Notes under the pieces: model-generated
The model's input: the letters and a program-made list of their open reading frames with translations, nothing else
Told to the model about the DNA's origin: nothing
The model's database searches: none
In this document: positions 8,085 through 17,893 of the stretch, piece after piece
Layout: each line of letters begins with the position of its first letter
How positions within the stretch are numbered: the first letter of the stretch is position 1
Position numbers and translations under genes: made by a program
Assembly (NCBI RefSeq): GCF_000012365.1
Contig: NC_007651.1
Coordinates: 2,170,001-2,234,000, forward strand
DNA length: 64,000 nucleotides
Direction: 5' to 3'
DNA from: Burkholderia thailandensis E264
GTDB lineage: Bacteria > Pseudomonadota > Gammaproteobacteria > Burkholderiales > Burkholderiaceae

Positions 8085-8190
8085 TCAGGTCGGACGCGGC
8101 CGATCCGCAAAAGGTAAGCGTAGGTTTTGGCGTAGCTTTTCGATCGATGCCTTGTCAGATATGGCAAAAAGACCTCTGCATCATCGGCGT
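8085..8190 (+). repeat. imperfect direct repeat, right copy
   Basis: Second copy of the repeat at 5625-5732, in the same orientation, 130 bases after the toxin stop codon. The copies differ by scattered substitutions and one single-base indel, so they are old or came from different sources. Together they enclose a ~2.35-kb cassette containing only the toxin-antitoxin pair and its repeats. Confidence 0.6.
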
Positions 8191-9578
8191 GTGCTGCGCG
8201 GCGGCCGTTGCCGCTGCGTCGGAGGAGGCGTCGATTTGGGTGGCCATCTTGCGGATATCTGTCTGCGTATACGGAATTGGGTGAGAGTTTACCTTGTCGG
8301 GCCGGCGCGCGAAGCTGGCCGGATGGCCAATGCGTCGATTCGCTGGCGATCCGCACGCGTCGCGCGCTATCGACGGCCTGGCGACACGTTCGCAGAAGGG
8401 CAGCCGAGGCGGCGAGCGATGTCGAAATTCGGTATCGAGCCCATCCTGCGCTCGATCGACGCGACAAGGCTCGTTCGATCATTCGTTTGCGCATATCGAC
8501 TCGACTCGATTCGGCGAGCGATCGTTGTGCATCTGCGTACGGCGCAGTCTTCAGGCCGCGTATTGCGCACGCGGACGGGCTAGGTTCGTCGTAGGGCGCG
8601 AATTAAATAGCATCATTGGCGCCATACGAAAAATTTTGCGATATCACTATTCAATGATTTATTTTTTGCGAGGAAAAATATTTGCATGATGATGTTTATA
8701 TTGCCGTTTCCGTAATCGATGGCGTCAAATCCTATCGGTCGACGGGGCGGATAAATTAATACCATTGGTTTTGATGGATCGGAGGTAATAGTCTCTCTCG
8801 AACGCCAAAATCGAATGAATTTAAAAACTCGTGATCGGCATGGATGTATGGGCCGAAGCGATAAGGACGGTAGATCGACGCGTTGAATAAAGAAAGAGAC
8901 CGTACAGCGTCGACGGAGAAGAATCCAAAATTCGGCGTTGTCGGATATCTCATCCTGAAGATAATCGTTTCAAGTATTGCGCTCCGCTGATCGGCTGGAC
9001 CGGCCGAGACGACGCGGAATCGCGGAAGTCGGGGAAGTAGCGGGAAAGAGCGAACGGCATCGAACGTTGCGATGCCGTCGCGGAGATTGGCAGCATCCCG
9101 TGAAAAAGGGGACTTGTGATGTCTCATCGAATCTTGTCGGCTTGGCCGGGGTTGCGCCTGATGCGCGGACGTGCGCCGGTTTGTTTTGCGCGCGATCACG
9201 CCGCGATGAGAGGCTCGTGATTGTTCGATGACCGATGCGCGTAGCGCCCGCTGCCGATGCGGCCGCTGCGGCCGCTGATGCGACCTCCTGCGTTGGAATC
9301 CATTGGAATGCGCGTTGCGCTCCGCGGAGCCGGGGGGCGCCGTGTCCGCTTGTTTCGTGTGTGGGCGTGCAAAACGGCAGGCGCCGAACGTTGGACGTCG
9401 GTATGTCAGCCGAAGCGTTTCGATCGCCGCTCTCGAATGGAAAAAGCCGAATACGGTTGCGTACCGGACGGCGGCGCATATTCGAATACCCGAATGTCGT
9501 TGGAGTTGAGTAGAGGTAGTGCAAGGGTGCATGCAGTCAGTTTTTCAATCGCCAATCCTTCTTATTTAGGACAATGAA
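8191..9578. other. long stretch without a convincing gene
   Basis: Nearly 1.4 kb. Reading frames exist on both strands (the longest reads leftward from 9532 to 8756) but they are low-complexity, rich in Arg and Ser, and have no recognisable domain or good ribosome-binding site. Base composition drops around 8600-8760 (many A/T runs), which suggests decayed foreign DNA or regulatory sequence. No RNA gene is seen. Confidence 0.5.
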
Positions 9579-9851
9579 ATGAAAAAGACTTTTGCCGCAG
9601 CCGTTTCCGCCGTGCTTCTGGCCTCGTCCTACGCGCATGCCGATACGTTGTGCACGACCGGCACGATCGCCAAGCTTTTCATCGACAAGAATGGCGTCAT
9701 GGAGGTGACGGTCGGCACCCTCTCGTATTTGAACGGAAACAAGGATGCGTATTCGCTCCTCACGTCGGCGTACCTCGCGAGCAAGCAGGTCTACATCTAC
9801 GCGCCCAATTGTCAGCCGGGCACGTCGATGGGAGGCTTCGCCGTGCGGTAA
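9579..9851 (+). CDS. small secreted hypothetical protein
   Basis: 90-residue protein with a clear Sec signal peptide (MKKTFAAAVSAVLLASSYAHA, cleavage likely after residue 21). The mature ~69 residues carry two cysteines, Cys25 and Cys78, probably joined by a disulfide in the periplasm. The protein resembles small exported proteins common in Burkholderia, but I recognise no domain. It stands alone; the next gene to the right faces it. Confidence 0.75.
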   Translation: MKKTFAAAVSAVLLASSYAHADTLCTTGTIAKLFIDKNGVMEVTVGTLSYLNGNKDAYSLLTSAYLASKQVYIYAPNCQPGTSMGGFAVR

Positions 9852-10028
9852 CGCGGGCGGAGCGCGTGGGCGACGAGGGCGCGATGTCCTCCGTTCGCGT
9901 CGCGAAGTCGCCTCGCGGCTTGCGTTCTCGCGATGAAGAAGCGCGTGCTTGCGCGTTTCTTCTCGAAATCGGCGGGATGGAGCGCGCCGGCGGTGCAAGC
10001 CGGCTCGCTCGCGTAGGCCGGAAATGAA

Positions 10029-10061
10029 ACGGCCCGCGGCGCGTCAAGCGCCGCGGGCCGT
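10029..10061 (-). terminator. rho-independent-type terminator of suhB
   Basis: A perfect 14-bp inverted repeat (ACGGCCCGCGGCGC) around a 5-base loop, followed on the minus strand by a T-rich TTTCATTTC. It lies about 55 bases beyond the suhB stop. The T-tract is interrupted, so efficiency is uncertain. Confidence 0.6.
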
Positions 10062-10115
10062 GGGATCTTGCCCGCCGCCGCGACCGGCGTCACGCGGGCA
10101 TGGTGGCCAAGCCGT

Positions 10116-10919
10116 TCATTCGTCCGCCGGCCGCGTATGCGTATAGCGGCTCAGGATCGGAATCATCTGCGCATAGACCTTCGGATTCGCGGCGATGATC
10201 TCGCGCCGGTGCAGGAAATCGGAGTCGCCCGTGTAATTGCCGACGAGGCCGCCCGCCTCCGTGATGAGCAGGCTGCCCGCCGCGACGTCCCACACGTTGA
10301 TGCCTTGCTCGAAGAAGCCGTCGAGGCGGCCCGCCGCGACGTTCGCGAGATCGAGCGCGGCCGCGCCCGGACGGCGCAGCCCGGTGCACGCCTGCGTCAT
10401 CTCGGTGAAGAGGCGCGTGTAGGCGTCGAGGCCGTCTTTTTCGCGGAACGGAAAGCCCGTGCCGATCAGCGCGTCCGCCAGGCGGTCGCGCCGGCCGACG
10501 CGGATGCGCCGATCGTTCAGGTAGGCACCGCGGCCGCGCGTCGCGGTGAAGAGGTCGTTGCGGTTCGGGTCGTAGACTACCGCCTGCGTGACAACGCCCT
10601 TGTGCGCGAGCGCGATCGACACGCAGTAGTACGGAAAGCCGTGAATGAAGTTCGTCGTGCCGTCGAGCGGATCGATGATCCACTGGAATTCGGATTCGTC
10701 GCCCGACTCGCCCGATTCCTCGGCGAGGATCGCGTGACCCGGATAGGCGGTCTTCAGCGTTTCGATGATTGCGTCTTCCGCCGCCTTGTCGACTTCCGTC
10801 ACGAAATCGTTCTGCTGCTTCTTGCGAATCTCGATCAGATCGAGATCGAGCGATGCGCGATTGATGATCTGTCCGGCGCGGCGAGCCGCCTTGACAGCGA
10901 TGTTGAGCATGGGATGCAT
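10116..10919 (-). CDS. suhB: inositol-1-monophosphatase SuhB
   Basis: 267-residue Mg-dependent phosphatase of the inositol monophosphatase family. In bacteria SuhB also binds the NusA-containing antitermination complex and helps rRNA maturation. Metal-binding motifs are present: [10 protein letters not shown], then [19 protein letters not shown], and the late [13 protein letters not shown]. Length matches the family. The ATG at 10919 ([16 protein letters not shown]) was chosen because homologues start here; a longer open frame continues upstream. It faces trmJ across ~300 bases, which should hold both promoters. Confidence 0.95.
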   Translation of the reverse strand: MHPMLNIAVKAARRAGQIINRASLDLDLIEIRKKQQNDFVTEVDKAAEDAIIETLKTAYPGHAILAEESGESGDESEFQWIIDPLDGTTNFIHGFPYYCVSIALAHKGVVTQAVVYDPNRNDLFTATRGRGAYLNDRRIRVGRRDRLADALIGTGFPFREKDGLDAYTRLFTEMTQACTGLRRPGAAALDLANVAAGRLDGFFEQGINVWDVAAGSLLITEAGGLVGNYTGDSDFLHRREIIAANPKVYAQMIPILSRYTHTRPADE

Positions 10920-11221
10920 GAGCCTGAATCCTGAAGCCGGCGACGCAAGGCCGCCACGAGTGGTGATCGAACCAGCGAAGCGACGCCGGGCGCGCGGGTG
11001 GCGGCAGGCGGGCGTTTCGCCGACGGAAGACGAATTGGCAAAGAGCGGGATGCGGGCCGAACAGCGCGAGCGCCGCATGCGAAGACGCAATTTTACCCGA
11101 CTCGCGGCATTTTTTTGCGAAACGGTTGCGCGTGGGGCGCGCGTGCCGCTCGATCGTCCGTTCGGACGAGTGGGTTTGTCGGCGAGTTGGCGATACCATA
11201 CCGGCATCCCGATCAGTCGAA

Positions 11222-12142
11222 ATGAACGTTTTGGAATCTCAGCAGAAACCGTCCGCGCCGTTCGCCGGCGCGGCCACATCCCGTCCGGCGCGGGCCGCGC
11301 GCGGCGGATTCACGTCGACGCGCTTCGTGCTCGTCGAGCCTAGCCACCCCGGCAACGTCGGTGCGGCGGCGCGCGCGCTGAAGACGATGGGCTTTTCGCG
11401 CCTCGTGCTCGTCGCGCCGCGCGTGCCGTGCGTGCAGAGCGATCCGGAGGCGCTCGCGATGGCGAGCGGCGCCGACGACGTGCTCGCGTCCGCGCACGTC
11501 GTGCCGACGCTCGCCGACGCGCTGAACGGCGTGCAATGGTCGCTCGCGCTCACCGCGCGCTCGCGCGAGTACGGGCCGCCGCGGCTCGCGCCCCGCGCGG
11601 CCGCCGCGAGCGCGCTCCAGCAGGTGCGCACGGGCGACATCGCGTTCGTGTTCGGCAACGAGCGCACCGGCTTGTCGAACGAGCACGTCGAGCGTTGCAG
11701 CGCGATCGCGCATATTCCGGCGAACCCCGCTTACAGCTCGCTCAATCTCGCGCAGGCGGTGCAGGTGCTCGCGTACGAGCTGCGCGTCGCGCTGCTCGAA
11801 GACGGCGAGCCCGCCACGCCGCCGGACGCCGCGCTCGGCGCGCGCGCGCAAAGCGACGAGATCGAGCGGATGTTCGTTCATCTCGAAAATGCGCTGATCG
11901 CGCTCGACTTCCTCGATCCGCGCAATCCGAAGAAGCTGATGCCGCGGCTGCGGCGGCTCTTCGCGCGAACGGGGCTCGAACGCGAGGAAGTGAACATCGT
12001 TCGCGGGATCGCGAAGCACATCTTGCTGAGGGCGGGCGGCACGGCCGCGCGCGCGGGCGCCTCGGGCGACGGCGAAAGCGACCCGGGCGACGCGGAGCGT
12101 TCCGGCCGCGACGCCGGGCGAGGGGCCGGACGGGATGGCTGA
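11222..12142 (+). CDS. trmJ: tRNA (cytidine/uridine-2'-O-)-methyltransferase TrmJ
   Basis: 306-residue SPOUT-class methyltransferase that 2'-O-methylates position 32 of certain tRNAs with S-adenosylmethionine. Knot motifs are visible: [20 protein letters not shown] at the start of the domain, [13 protein letters not shown], and the loop [21 protein letters not shown] ~35-residue low-complexity N-terminus precedes the domain, and the C-terminal ~60 residues are a charged, disordered-looking tail. The ATG at 11222 is the first start after the divergent promoter region. Confidence 0.93.
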   Translation: MNVLESQQKPSAPFAGAATSRPARAARGGFTSTRFVLVEPSHPGNVGAAARALKTMGFSRLVLVAPRVPCVQSDPEALAMASGADDVLASAHVVPTLADALNGVQWSLALTARSREYGPPRLAPRAAAASALQQVRTGDIAFVFGNERTGLSNEHVERCSAIAHIPANPAYSSLNLAQAVQVLAYELRVALLEDGEPATPPDAALGARAQSDEIERMFVHLENALIALDFLDPRNPKKLMPRLRRLFARTGLEREEVNIVRGIAKHILLRAGGTAARAGASGDGESDPGDAERSGRDAGRGAGRDG

Positions 12143-12343
12143 CGCGGCGCGGGGCCCCGTGGCCCCGCGTGCTATACCCGCGGCCGCAGCAGGGAGAACG
12201 CGGCGCCCGCAGCGTGCTCGCGGCGGCGGTTCTACAATCGTCGGCGTGTCATAAGCAAAGCTGTCAAAACGATAACGCGATAACGCGACAACGGCTCCGC
12301 CCGGCGGCCGCGCACCGGGTTTCCTTCTTTCATCGTCACCACC

Positions 12344-13126
12344 ATGTTCACGAGACTTCGCGAAGACGTTGCCACGATCCGCGCGCGCGATCCCGCCGCC
12401 CGCAGCGCGTGGGAAGTGCTCACGTGCTATCCGGGGCTGCATGCGCTCGTATTTCACCGGATCGCACACGCGTGCTGGCGTTCGGACTGGCGCTGGCTCG
12501 GCCGGTTCGTGTCGCAGGTCGGCCGCTTCCTGACCGGCATCGAGATCCACCCGGGAGCGACGCTCGGCCGGCGCGTGTTCATCGATCACGGAATGGGCGT
12601 CGTGATCGGCGAGACAGCCGTCGTCGGCGACGACTGCACGATCTACCAGGGCGTGACGCTCGGCGGCACGTCGCTCACGCGCGGCGCGAAGCGTCACCCG
12701 ACGCTCGAGTGCGGCGTGATCGTCGGCGCGGGCGCGAAGGTGCTGGGCGGCTTCACGGTCGGCGCGGGCGCGAAGATCGGCTCGAATGCGGTCGTCGTGA
12801 AGCCGGTGCCGGCGGGGGGCACTGCGGTCGGCAATCCGGCGCGGGTCGTGATGGCAGCCGATGCGAAACGTACGCCCGAGCGCGCGGCGTTCTGCGCGTA
12901 CGGGATCACGCCGAACGCCGACGATCCGATGTCGCTCGCGATTCACGGCCTCATCGATCATGCGGCAAAGGAGGCGCAGCGCGTCGACGAGATCGTCGTC
13001 GCGCTCGAGCGTCTGGGGGCGCATCTCGACGCGCTGCAGGGCTCGGACGGCGCGCGGCTCGATTTGCGTCGCCTGTCCGCCGCGTTCGAGGGGCGAGCGC
13101 TGGACGGGAAGTCGGCCGAGCGCTGA
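12344..13126 (+). CDS. cysE: serine O-acetyltransferase CysE
   Basis: 260-residue left-handed beta-helix acetyltransferase that makes O-acetylserine from serine and acetyl-CoA, the first step of cysteine synthesis. The hexapeptide-repeat region spans roughly residues 65-170 ([20 protein letters not shown], then [20 protein letters not shown]), preceded by the short N-terminal helical domain. The C-terminal ~80 residues are helical and longer than in the enteric enzyme. The gene stands alone, followed by a gap before the converging lpxH. It is the core-metabolism route to cysteine and is separate from the sulfur genes of the distant cluster. Confidence 0.93.
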   Translation: MFTRLREDVATIRARDPAARSAWEVLTCYPGLHALVFHRIAHACWRSDWRWLGRFVSQVGRFLTGIEIHPGATLGRRVFIDHGMGVVIGETAVVGDDCTIYQGVTLGGTSLTRGAKRHPTLECGVIVGAGAKVLGGFTVGAGAKIGSNAVVVKPVPAGGTAVGNPARVVMAADAKRTPERAAFCAYGITPNADDPMSLAIHGLIDHAAKEAQRVDEIVVALERLGAHLDALQGSDGARLDLRRLSAAFEGRALDGKSAER

Positions 13127-13468
13127 GCGCGGGCGGGGGGCTGCGGCCAACCGCGGCGCGGGATATCGCCGAATGCGATTCGCTTGCCGGCGGTTTGTCG
13201 GCGCGTCACACGCGGTAATGCGCGGCAATACGGGAGAGGGCGCCGGCGTCAAGCGGCGTCGCGCAAGCCGCGCGGCGCGAGTTCGCATCGTGCGCCCGAT
13301 GTCGTGCGGACCCGCCGTATCGTTCGTCGGCATCGGCGCGGGATCGGCAGTCGCGACGAGCACGCCCTTCGTCGCGCGCCTTGCGTTCGCCGGCGCCAGG
13401 CGCCGCCGGCAGCGGCGGCCTTGCATGGCGGCGTTCTGAAAGCTTGATCGTTCGAAAGCGCGCGCAGC
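13127..13468. other. intergenic region between converging cysE and lpxH
   Basis: About 340 bases between two converging genes. It is GC-rich with frames open on both strands only because of composition. I see no clear T-tailed hairpin, promoter or RNA gene. Confidence 0.5.
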
Positions 13469-14269
13469 TCAATCGAGCGGCAGCGCACGTATCCCTTCCG
13501 CGTCGACGCGCAGATAGCCGCCGCGTCGCGGCCCGTGGTCGAGCTCCCAATCCGGCAACACCCAGCGCACGCCGCCCGCCTCGACATGCCGCGCCGGTTT
13601 GTGCGTGTGGCCGTGAACGATCGTGTGCGCACCGCTGCGCTTGAAGAGCGCGGCGACGCCCTTGCGCGTCACGTCATAGCGCGGCGAAGCGGGGCGCATC
13701 CGGCCGGCTTCGCTCGATGCGCGCATCCGTTGCGCGAGCGCGCGTCGCCACGCGAACGGCCAAGCGAGAAAGAGCCGCTGCGCGATGCCGTTGCGCGCGA
13801 AGCGGCGAAACCACTGGTAGCCGCGGTCGGCCGTGCATTGCGCATCGCCATGCGCGAGCACGATGCGGTTGCCGAACGCGACGACGACGGACGGGTCCGG
13901 AATGAGGAGCGCGCCCGCCGCCTTCATGAAGCGCTTGCCGAGCAGGAAGTCGCGGTTGCCGCGCATCACGTAGAGCGCGATGCCGCGCTCGGAGAACGTG
14001 TGCAGCAAGGCCGCCATCCGTGCGGCGAACGGATCGTGGTCGAGGATGTCGTCGCCGATCCAGTATTCGAACAGATCGCCGAGGATGAACACCGAATCCG
14101 CGCTGTCGGCCGTCACGCGCACGAAGTGCTCGAACGCGGCGACCGTGTGCGGGATCGCGTCGCTCAGGTGCAGATCGGAGACGAACAGGAACGGGCGCGC
14201 CGCGTGCGCGAGCCCGCGCTCGCCCGGCACGCCCGCAAACACGCTTCGCGGCGGCGTTTCCTGCAGCAT
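13469..14269 (-). CDS. lpxH: UDP-2,3-diacylglucosamine diphosphatase LpxH
   Basis: 266-residue Mn-dependent metallophosphoesterase that cleaves UDP-2,3-diacylglucosamine to lipid X in lipid A synthesis, at the cytoplasmic face of the inner membrane. Metallophosphoesterase motifs are all present: FVSDLHLSD, ILGDLFEYWIGDD, RGNRDFLLGKRF, LAHGDAQCT and HGHTHKPA. It lies 23 bases downstream of ppiB on the same strand and is probably co-transcribed with it. The TTLD-type family length (~240-270) is met. Confidence 0.95.
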   Translation of the reverse strand: MLQETPPRSVFAGVPGERGLAHAARPFLFVSDLHLSDAIPHTVAAFEHFVRVTADSADSVFILGDLFEYWIGDDILDHDPFAARMAALLHTFSERGIALYVMRGNRDFLLGKRFMKAAGALLIPDPSVVVAFGNRIVLAHGDAQCTADRGYQWFRRFARNGIAQRLFLAWPFAWRRALAQRMRASSEAGRMRPASPRYDVTRKGVAALFKRSGAHTIVHGHTHKPARHVEAGGVRWVLPDWELDHGPRRGGYLRVDAEGIRALPLD

Positions 14270-14292
14270 CCCGATGCCCCGTCGCGCCGGCT

Positions 14293-14784
14293 TCAGACCA
14301 CGACGGCCTTCTCGATCACGACGTCGTCGTTCGGCACGTCCTGGTGGAAGCCCTTGCTGCCCGTCTTGACGGCTTTGATCTTGTCGACGATGTCCTGGCC
14401 TTCGACGACCTTGCCGAACACCGCGTAGCCCCAGCCCTGCGGCGTCGGCGACGAGTGGTTCAGGAAGTCGTTGTCGTTCACGTTGATGAAGAACTGCGCG
14501 GTCGCCGAGTGCGGATCGTTCGTGCGCGCCATCGCGATGGTGTACGTATCGTTCTTCAGGCCGTTGTTCGCCTCGTTCGCGATCGGCGCGTCGGTCGGCT
14601 TTTGCTTCAGGCCCGGCTCGAAGCCGCCGCCCTGGATCATGAAGCCGTTGATCACGCGGTGGAAGATCGTGCCGTCGTAGTGGCCCTTCTTCACGTAGTT
14701 CAGGAAGTTCTCGACCGTCTTCGGCGCCTTCGCCTCGTCGAGTTCGAGCTTGATGACGCCGTGGTTCGTATGCAGTTCGACCAT
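14293..14784 (-). CDS. ppiB: cytoplasmic peptidyl-prolyl cis-trans isomerase PpiB
   Basis: 163-residue cyclophilin that speeds proline isomerisation in the cytoplasm. The family core is visible: [21 protein letters not shown] with the catalytic arginine, the [18 protein letters not shown] block and a late [17 protein letters not shown]. It has no signal peptide, which separates it from its periplasmic neighbour. It sits between ppiA and lpxH on the same strand. Confidence 0.95.
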   Translation of the reverse strand: MVELHTNHGVIKLELDEAKAPKTVENFLNYVKKGHYDGTIFHRVINGFMIQGGGFEPGLKQKPTDAPIANEANNGLKNDTYTIAMARTNDPHSATAQFFINVNDNDFLNHSSPTPQGWGYAVFGKVVEGQDIVDKIKAVKTGSKGFHQDVPNDDVVIEKAVVV

Positions 14785-14816
14785 GATGATTCCTTCGATG
14801 GATGGGGTTTAAACGG

Positions 14817-14848
14817 CGCGCGGCCGCTCGGGACGACGCGGCCGCGCG
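14817..14848 (-). terminator. hairpin after ppiA
   Basis: Perfect 11-bp inverted repeat (CGCGCGGCCGC) with a 10-base loop, 17 bases beyond the ppiA stop and followed on the minus strand by CCGTTTAAACC. It could end or attenuate ppiA transcription before ppiB. Confidence 0.5.
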
Positions 14849-14864
14849 AAAGAGTCGGGCTGGC

Positions 14865-15440
14865 TTATTTCGAGACGATCGTCGCCGATTCGATCACGAT
14901 CGGCTTTTCCGGCACGTCGCGCATCGGGCCGCGCACCGTCGTCGGCGTGGCCTCGATCTTCTTCACGACGTCCATGCCCGACACGACCTTGCCGAACACC
15001 GCGTAGCCGTTGCCGTCCGGATTCGGATAGTCGAGGCCCGCGTTGTCGACGGTGTTGATGAAGAACTGCGCGGTCGCCGAGTTCGGATCGCTCGTGCGCG
15101 CCATCGCGATGGTGCCCGTCGCGTTCTTCAGGCCGTTCTTGCTCTCGAGCGGGATCGGTGCGCGAGTCGGCTTCTCGTCGAAATTCGTCTTGTAGCCGCC
15201 GCCCTGGATCATGAAGCCCTTGATCACGCGATGGAAGATCGTGCCGTTGTACTGGCCCGCCTTCACGTAATCGAGGAAGTTGGCGACGGTCTTCGGCGCC
15301 TTCTCCGGGTACAGCTCGACGCGGATGTCGCCCTGCGTGGTCTTCAGCTGCACGACGGGGTGCGTCGCGGCCGATTGCGCGAACGCGGGGGCGGTCGCGA
15401 GGAGGGCGGCGCTGCCGAGCGCCAGCAACAGACGTTTCAT
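14865..15440 (-). CDS. ppiA: periplasmic peptidyl-prolyl cis-trans isomerase, cyclophilin type
   Basis: 191-residue cyclophilin with a Sec signal peptide (MKRLLLALGSAALLATAPAF, then an AQS cleavage region), so it folds proteins in the periplasm. Core motifs are [38 protein letters not shown] and [19 protein letters not shown]. The ATG at 15440 starts the signal peptide; a longer open frame upstream has no such logic. It is paralogous to the adjacent ppiB, and the two probably arose by duplication and retargeting. Confidence 0.93.
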   Translation of the reverse strand: MKRLLLALGSAALLATAPAFAQSAATHPVVQLKTTQGDIRVELYPEKAPKTVANFLDYVKAGQYNGTIFHRVIKGFMIQGGGYKTNFDEKPTRAPIPLESKNGLKNATGTIAMARTSDPNSATAQFFINTVDNAGLDYPNPDGNGYAVFGKVVSGMDVVKKIEATPTTVRGPMRDVPEKPIVIESATIVSK

Positions 15441-15495
15441 AACGGTCCTCTGGGTGGGTGAAGGAAAGGCGCGGCGGCCGCCGCGCGTCATTGCG

Positions 15496-16218
15496 TCATT
15501 GCGACGGTGCGACGTAAGGCGGCATCGCGAGCATGCCGCTCGGGCCGCCGAACTGGAATGTCGGAGAGAGCGGCAGCGTGGTCGTCGTCACGTTCGCGGC
15601 CGGCCGCGCCGAATAGTCGCGCGCGGCCGGCGCCTGCGCGGCCGCCGATTTCGTCTTCGGCGGCGTGATGATCCGCTGCAGGTCCGACAGGCGCTGCGCG
15701 GTCGCGCCCGTCGTGCGGCCGAGCGACTGCGCGCGCTTGTACGATTCGGCCGCGAGGCGCAGGTACAGATCGCCGAGGTTCTCGTATGCGAGGCCGTAGT
15801 TCGGATTCGCGTGCGTCGCCGTGACGAGCGCGCTGCGCGCGTCGTCGTAGCGACCGTGCTTCGCGTAGAGCGCCGCCAGGTTGTTGTAGGGTTCCGGCAG
15901 TTCCGGATAGGCCTGCGTCAGCTCGACGAACTGCTTGATCGCGTCGTCGTCGCGGTTCAGCCGCGCGAGCACGGTGCCGCGCTTGAATTGCGCCTGCACG
16001 TCGCGCGGGTTCGACGCGATGCGCGAGTCGAGCCGCGCGAGCGCCTGCGTCCAGTCGCGATTCGCGATCGACGCGTCGATTTCCGGCGTGCCGTCGGTGG
16101 GGGCGGGCGCTTTCTGCGCAAGGGCCGCCGCGCCCGGAAAGAGCGCGAGCGCGGCGCTCACGGCGGCGGTCGCAACAAGGGTCGCAGCGCTCGGCGCACG
16201 GCCGCGGGAAGGTTTCAT
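15496..16218 (-). CDS. exported tetratricopeptide-repeat protein
   Basis: 240-residue protein with a signal peptide (hydrophobic residues ~12-34, cleavage near AALAQ) and about three tetratricopeptide repeats (VQAQFKRGTVLARLNRDDDA, LPEPYNNLAALYAKHGRYDD, YGLAYENLGDLYLRLAAESY). Such proteins act as scaffolds in the periplasm or outer membrane. The C-terminal ~65 residues are Ala/Pro/Thr-rich and probably disordered. It is the first gene of the minus-strand run to ppiA, ppiB and lpxH and diverges from cysS. Confidence 0.85.
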   Translation of the reverse strand: MKPSRGRAPSAATLVATAAVSAALALFPGAAALAQKAPAPTDGTPEIDASIANRDWTQALARLDSRIASNPRDVQAQFKRGTVLARLNRDDDAIKQFVELTQAYPELPEPYNNLAALYAKHGRYDDARSALVTATHANPNYGLAYENLGDLYLRLAAESYKRAQSLGRTTGATAQRLSDLQRIITPPKTKSAAAQAPAARDYSARPAANVTTTTLPLSPTFQFGGPSGMLAMPPYVAPSQ

Positions 16219-16448
16219 AGGCTCAAATCGGAATGTTATACTCCGACCCATTCTAACAAAACGTCCGCGCGTTCCGGCGAGCCGCGGGCAGTCTTTGCCT
16301 CTCGTGGCCGTCACCGCTTCGCTTGCGGATCGATCGCCGCATGTCATCCGAGGAAGCGCACGGCACGCGGCCCAGCCAGAAGTCCTGTCGGGCGCCGCAT
16401 GCACGGCGAGCATCGCCAGGCGGTTTCCTTCGGCTCACTTTCGTCTCT

Positions 16449-17846
16449 ATGGAATCACTGCGCATCTACAACACGCTCGCGCGTGACAAGCAAGACTTCG
16501 TGCCGCGGCAGCCCGGCGAAGTGCGGATGTACGTCTGCGGGATCACCGTCTACGACTATTGCCATATCGGCCATGCGCGGATGGTGGTCGTGTTCGACAT
16601 CGTCCAGCGCTGGCTGCGCGCGGCCGGCTATCGCGTGACGTACGTGCGCAACATCACCGACATCGACGACAAGATCATTCGCCGCGCGCTCGAGAACGGC
16701 GAGACGATCCAGTCGCTCACGCGCCGCTTCATCGATGCGATGAACGCGGATTTCGACGCGCTCGGCGTCGAGCGGCCGGACATCGAGCCGCGCGCGACCG
16801 ATTTCATCCCGCAGATGCTCGGGATGATCGAGAAGCTCGAGGCGAACGGGTACGCCTATCAGGCGAAGGATGGCGACGTCAACTATTCGGTGCGCAAGTT
16901 CGCGAACTACGGCAAGCTGTCCGGCAAGTCGCTCGAGGACTTGCGCGCGGGCGAACGCGTCGCCGCGAAGGACGCGAAGGACGACCCGCTCGATTTCGTG
17001 CTGTGGAAACGCGCGAAGCCTGAGGAGCCGGCCGGCGCGTCGTGGGAATCGAAGTACGGCGCGGGCCGCCCGGGCTGGCACATCGAATGCTCTGCGATGG
17101 GCTGCACGCTGCTCGGCGAGCACTTCGACATTCACGGCGGCGGCCAGGACCTGCAGTTCCCGCATCACGAGAACGAGATCGCGCAGAGCGAGGGTGCGAC
17201 CGGACAAACTTTCGTCAATTATTGGATGCACAACGGCTTCGTGCAGGTCGATAGTGAGAAGATGTCGAAGTCGCTCGGCAACTTCTTCACGATCCGCGAA
17301 GTGCTGGAGAAGTACGATGCCGAGGTCGTGCGCTTCTTCATCGTGCGCACGCACTATCGTTCGCCGCTCAACTACAGCGACGTTCATCTCGACGACGCGC
17401 GCGCGTCGCTCACGCGTCTTTACACGGCGCTGAAGGACGTGACGCCGGATGCGGCGCCGCTCGACTGGAGCGAGGCGCACGCGCAGCGTTTCGCGGCCGC
17501 GATGAACGACGACTTCAACACGGCGGTCGCGGTCGCCGTGCTGTTCGAGCTCGCGACCGAGGTGAACCGCACGCGCGAGCCGGCGCTCGCGCGCCAGCTC
17601 AAGCGGCTCGCGGGCCTGCTCGGCCTGCTCGGCCGCGAGCCGCGCGAGTTCCTGCAGCAGGCGGCGGGCGCCGCGCGCACGGGCGCGCTCGAGCCGGACG
17701 AGATCGAAGCGAGGATCGCCGCGCGCGTCGCGGCGAAGCAGGCGAAGAACTATGCCGAAGCGGACCGGATCCGCGCGGAACTGCTCGAAGCCGGGATCGC
17801 ACTTGAAGACAAACCGGGCGGATCGACCGAGTGGCGTCGCGTATGA
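16449..17846 (+). CDS. cysS: cysteinyl-tRNA synthetase
   Basis: 465-residue class I aminoacyl-tRNA synthetase that charges tRNA-Cys. Present are the zinc/cysteine-recognition start ([19 protein letters not shown] with the HIGH motif), the second zinc ligands in WHIECSAMG and [15 protein letters not shown], and the ATP-binding loop KMSKSLGN. Length is typical (460-465). The ATG at 16449 gives the expected [10 protein letters not shown] start. It is followed after 47 bases by alkA. Confidence 0.97.
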   Translation: MESLRIYNTLARDKQDFVPRQPGEVRMYVCGITVYDYCHIGHARMVVVFDIVQRWLRAAGYRVTYVRNITDIDDKIIRRALENGETIQSLTRRFIDAMNADFDALGVERPDIEPRATDFIPQMLGMIEKLEANGYAYQAKDGDVNYSVRKFANYGKLSGKSLEDLRAGERVAAKDAKDDPLDFVLWKRAKPEEPAGASWESKYGAGRPGWHIECSAMGCTLLGEHFDIHGGGQDLQFPHHENEIAQSEGATGQTFVNYWMHNGFVQVDSEKMSKSLGNFFTIREVLEKYDAEVVRFFIVRTHYRSPLNYSDVHLDDARASLTRLYTALKDVTPDAAPLDWSEAHAQRFAAAMNDDFNTAVAVAVLFELATEVNRTREPALARQLKRLAGLLGLLGREPREFLQQAAGAARTGALEPDEIEARIAARVAAKQAKNYAEADRIRAELLEAGIALEDKPGGSTEWRRV

Positions 17847-17893
17847 GCGCGCATCGTCTGTCCCGCTGATCGATTCGCCAGGTAGGAGGCTAG

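Noticed and set aside
8756..9532. 258-residue minus-strand frame in the long gap
   Set aside because: No ribosome-binding site or domain, low-complexity Arg/Ser content, several alternative frames equally open; not supportable as a gene.
11213..13426. 737-residue minus-strand frame opposite trmJ and cysE
   Set aside because: Arg-rich antisense composition, overlapping two clear genes completely.
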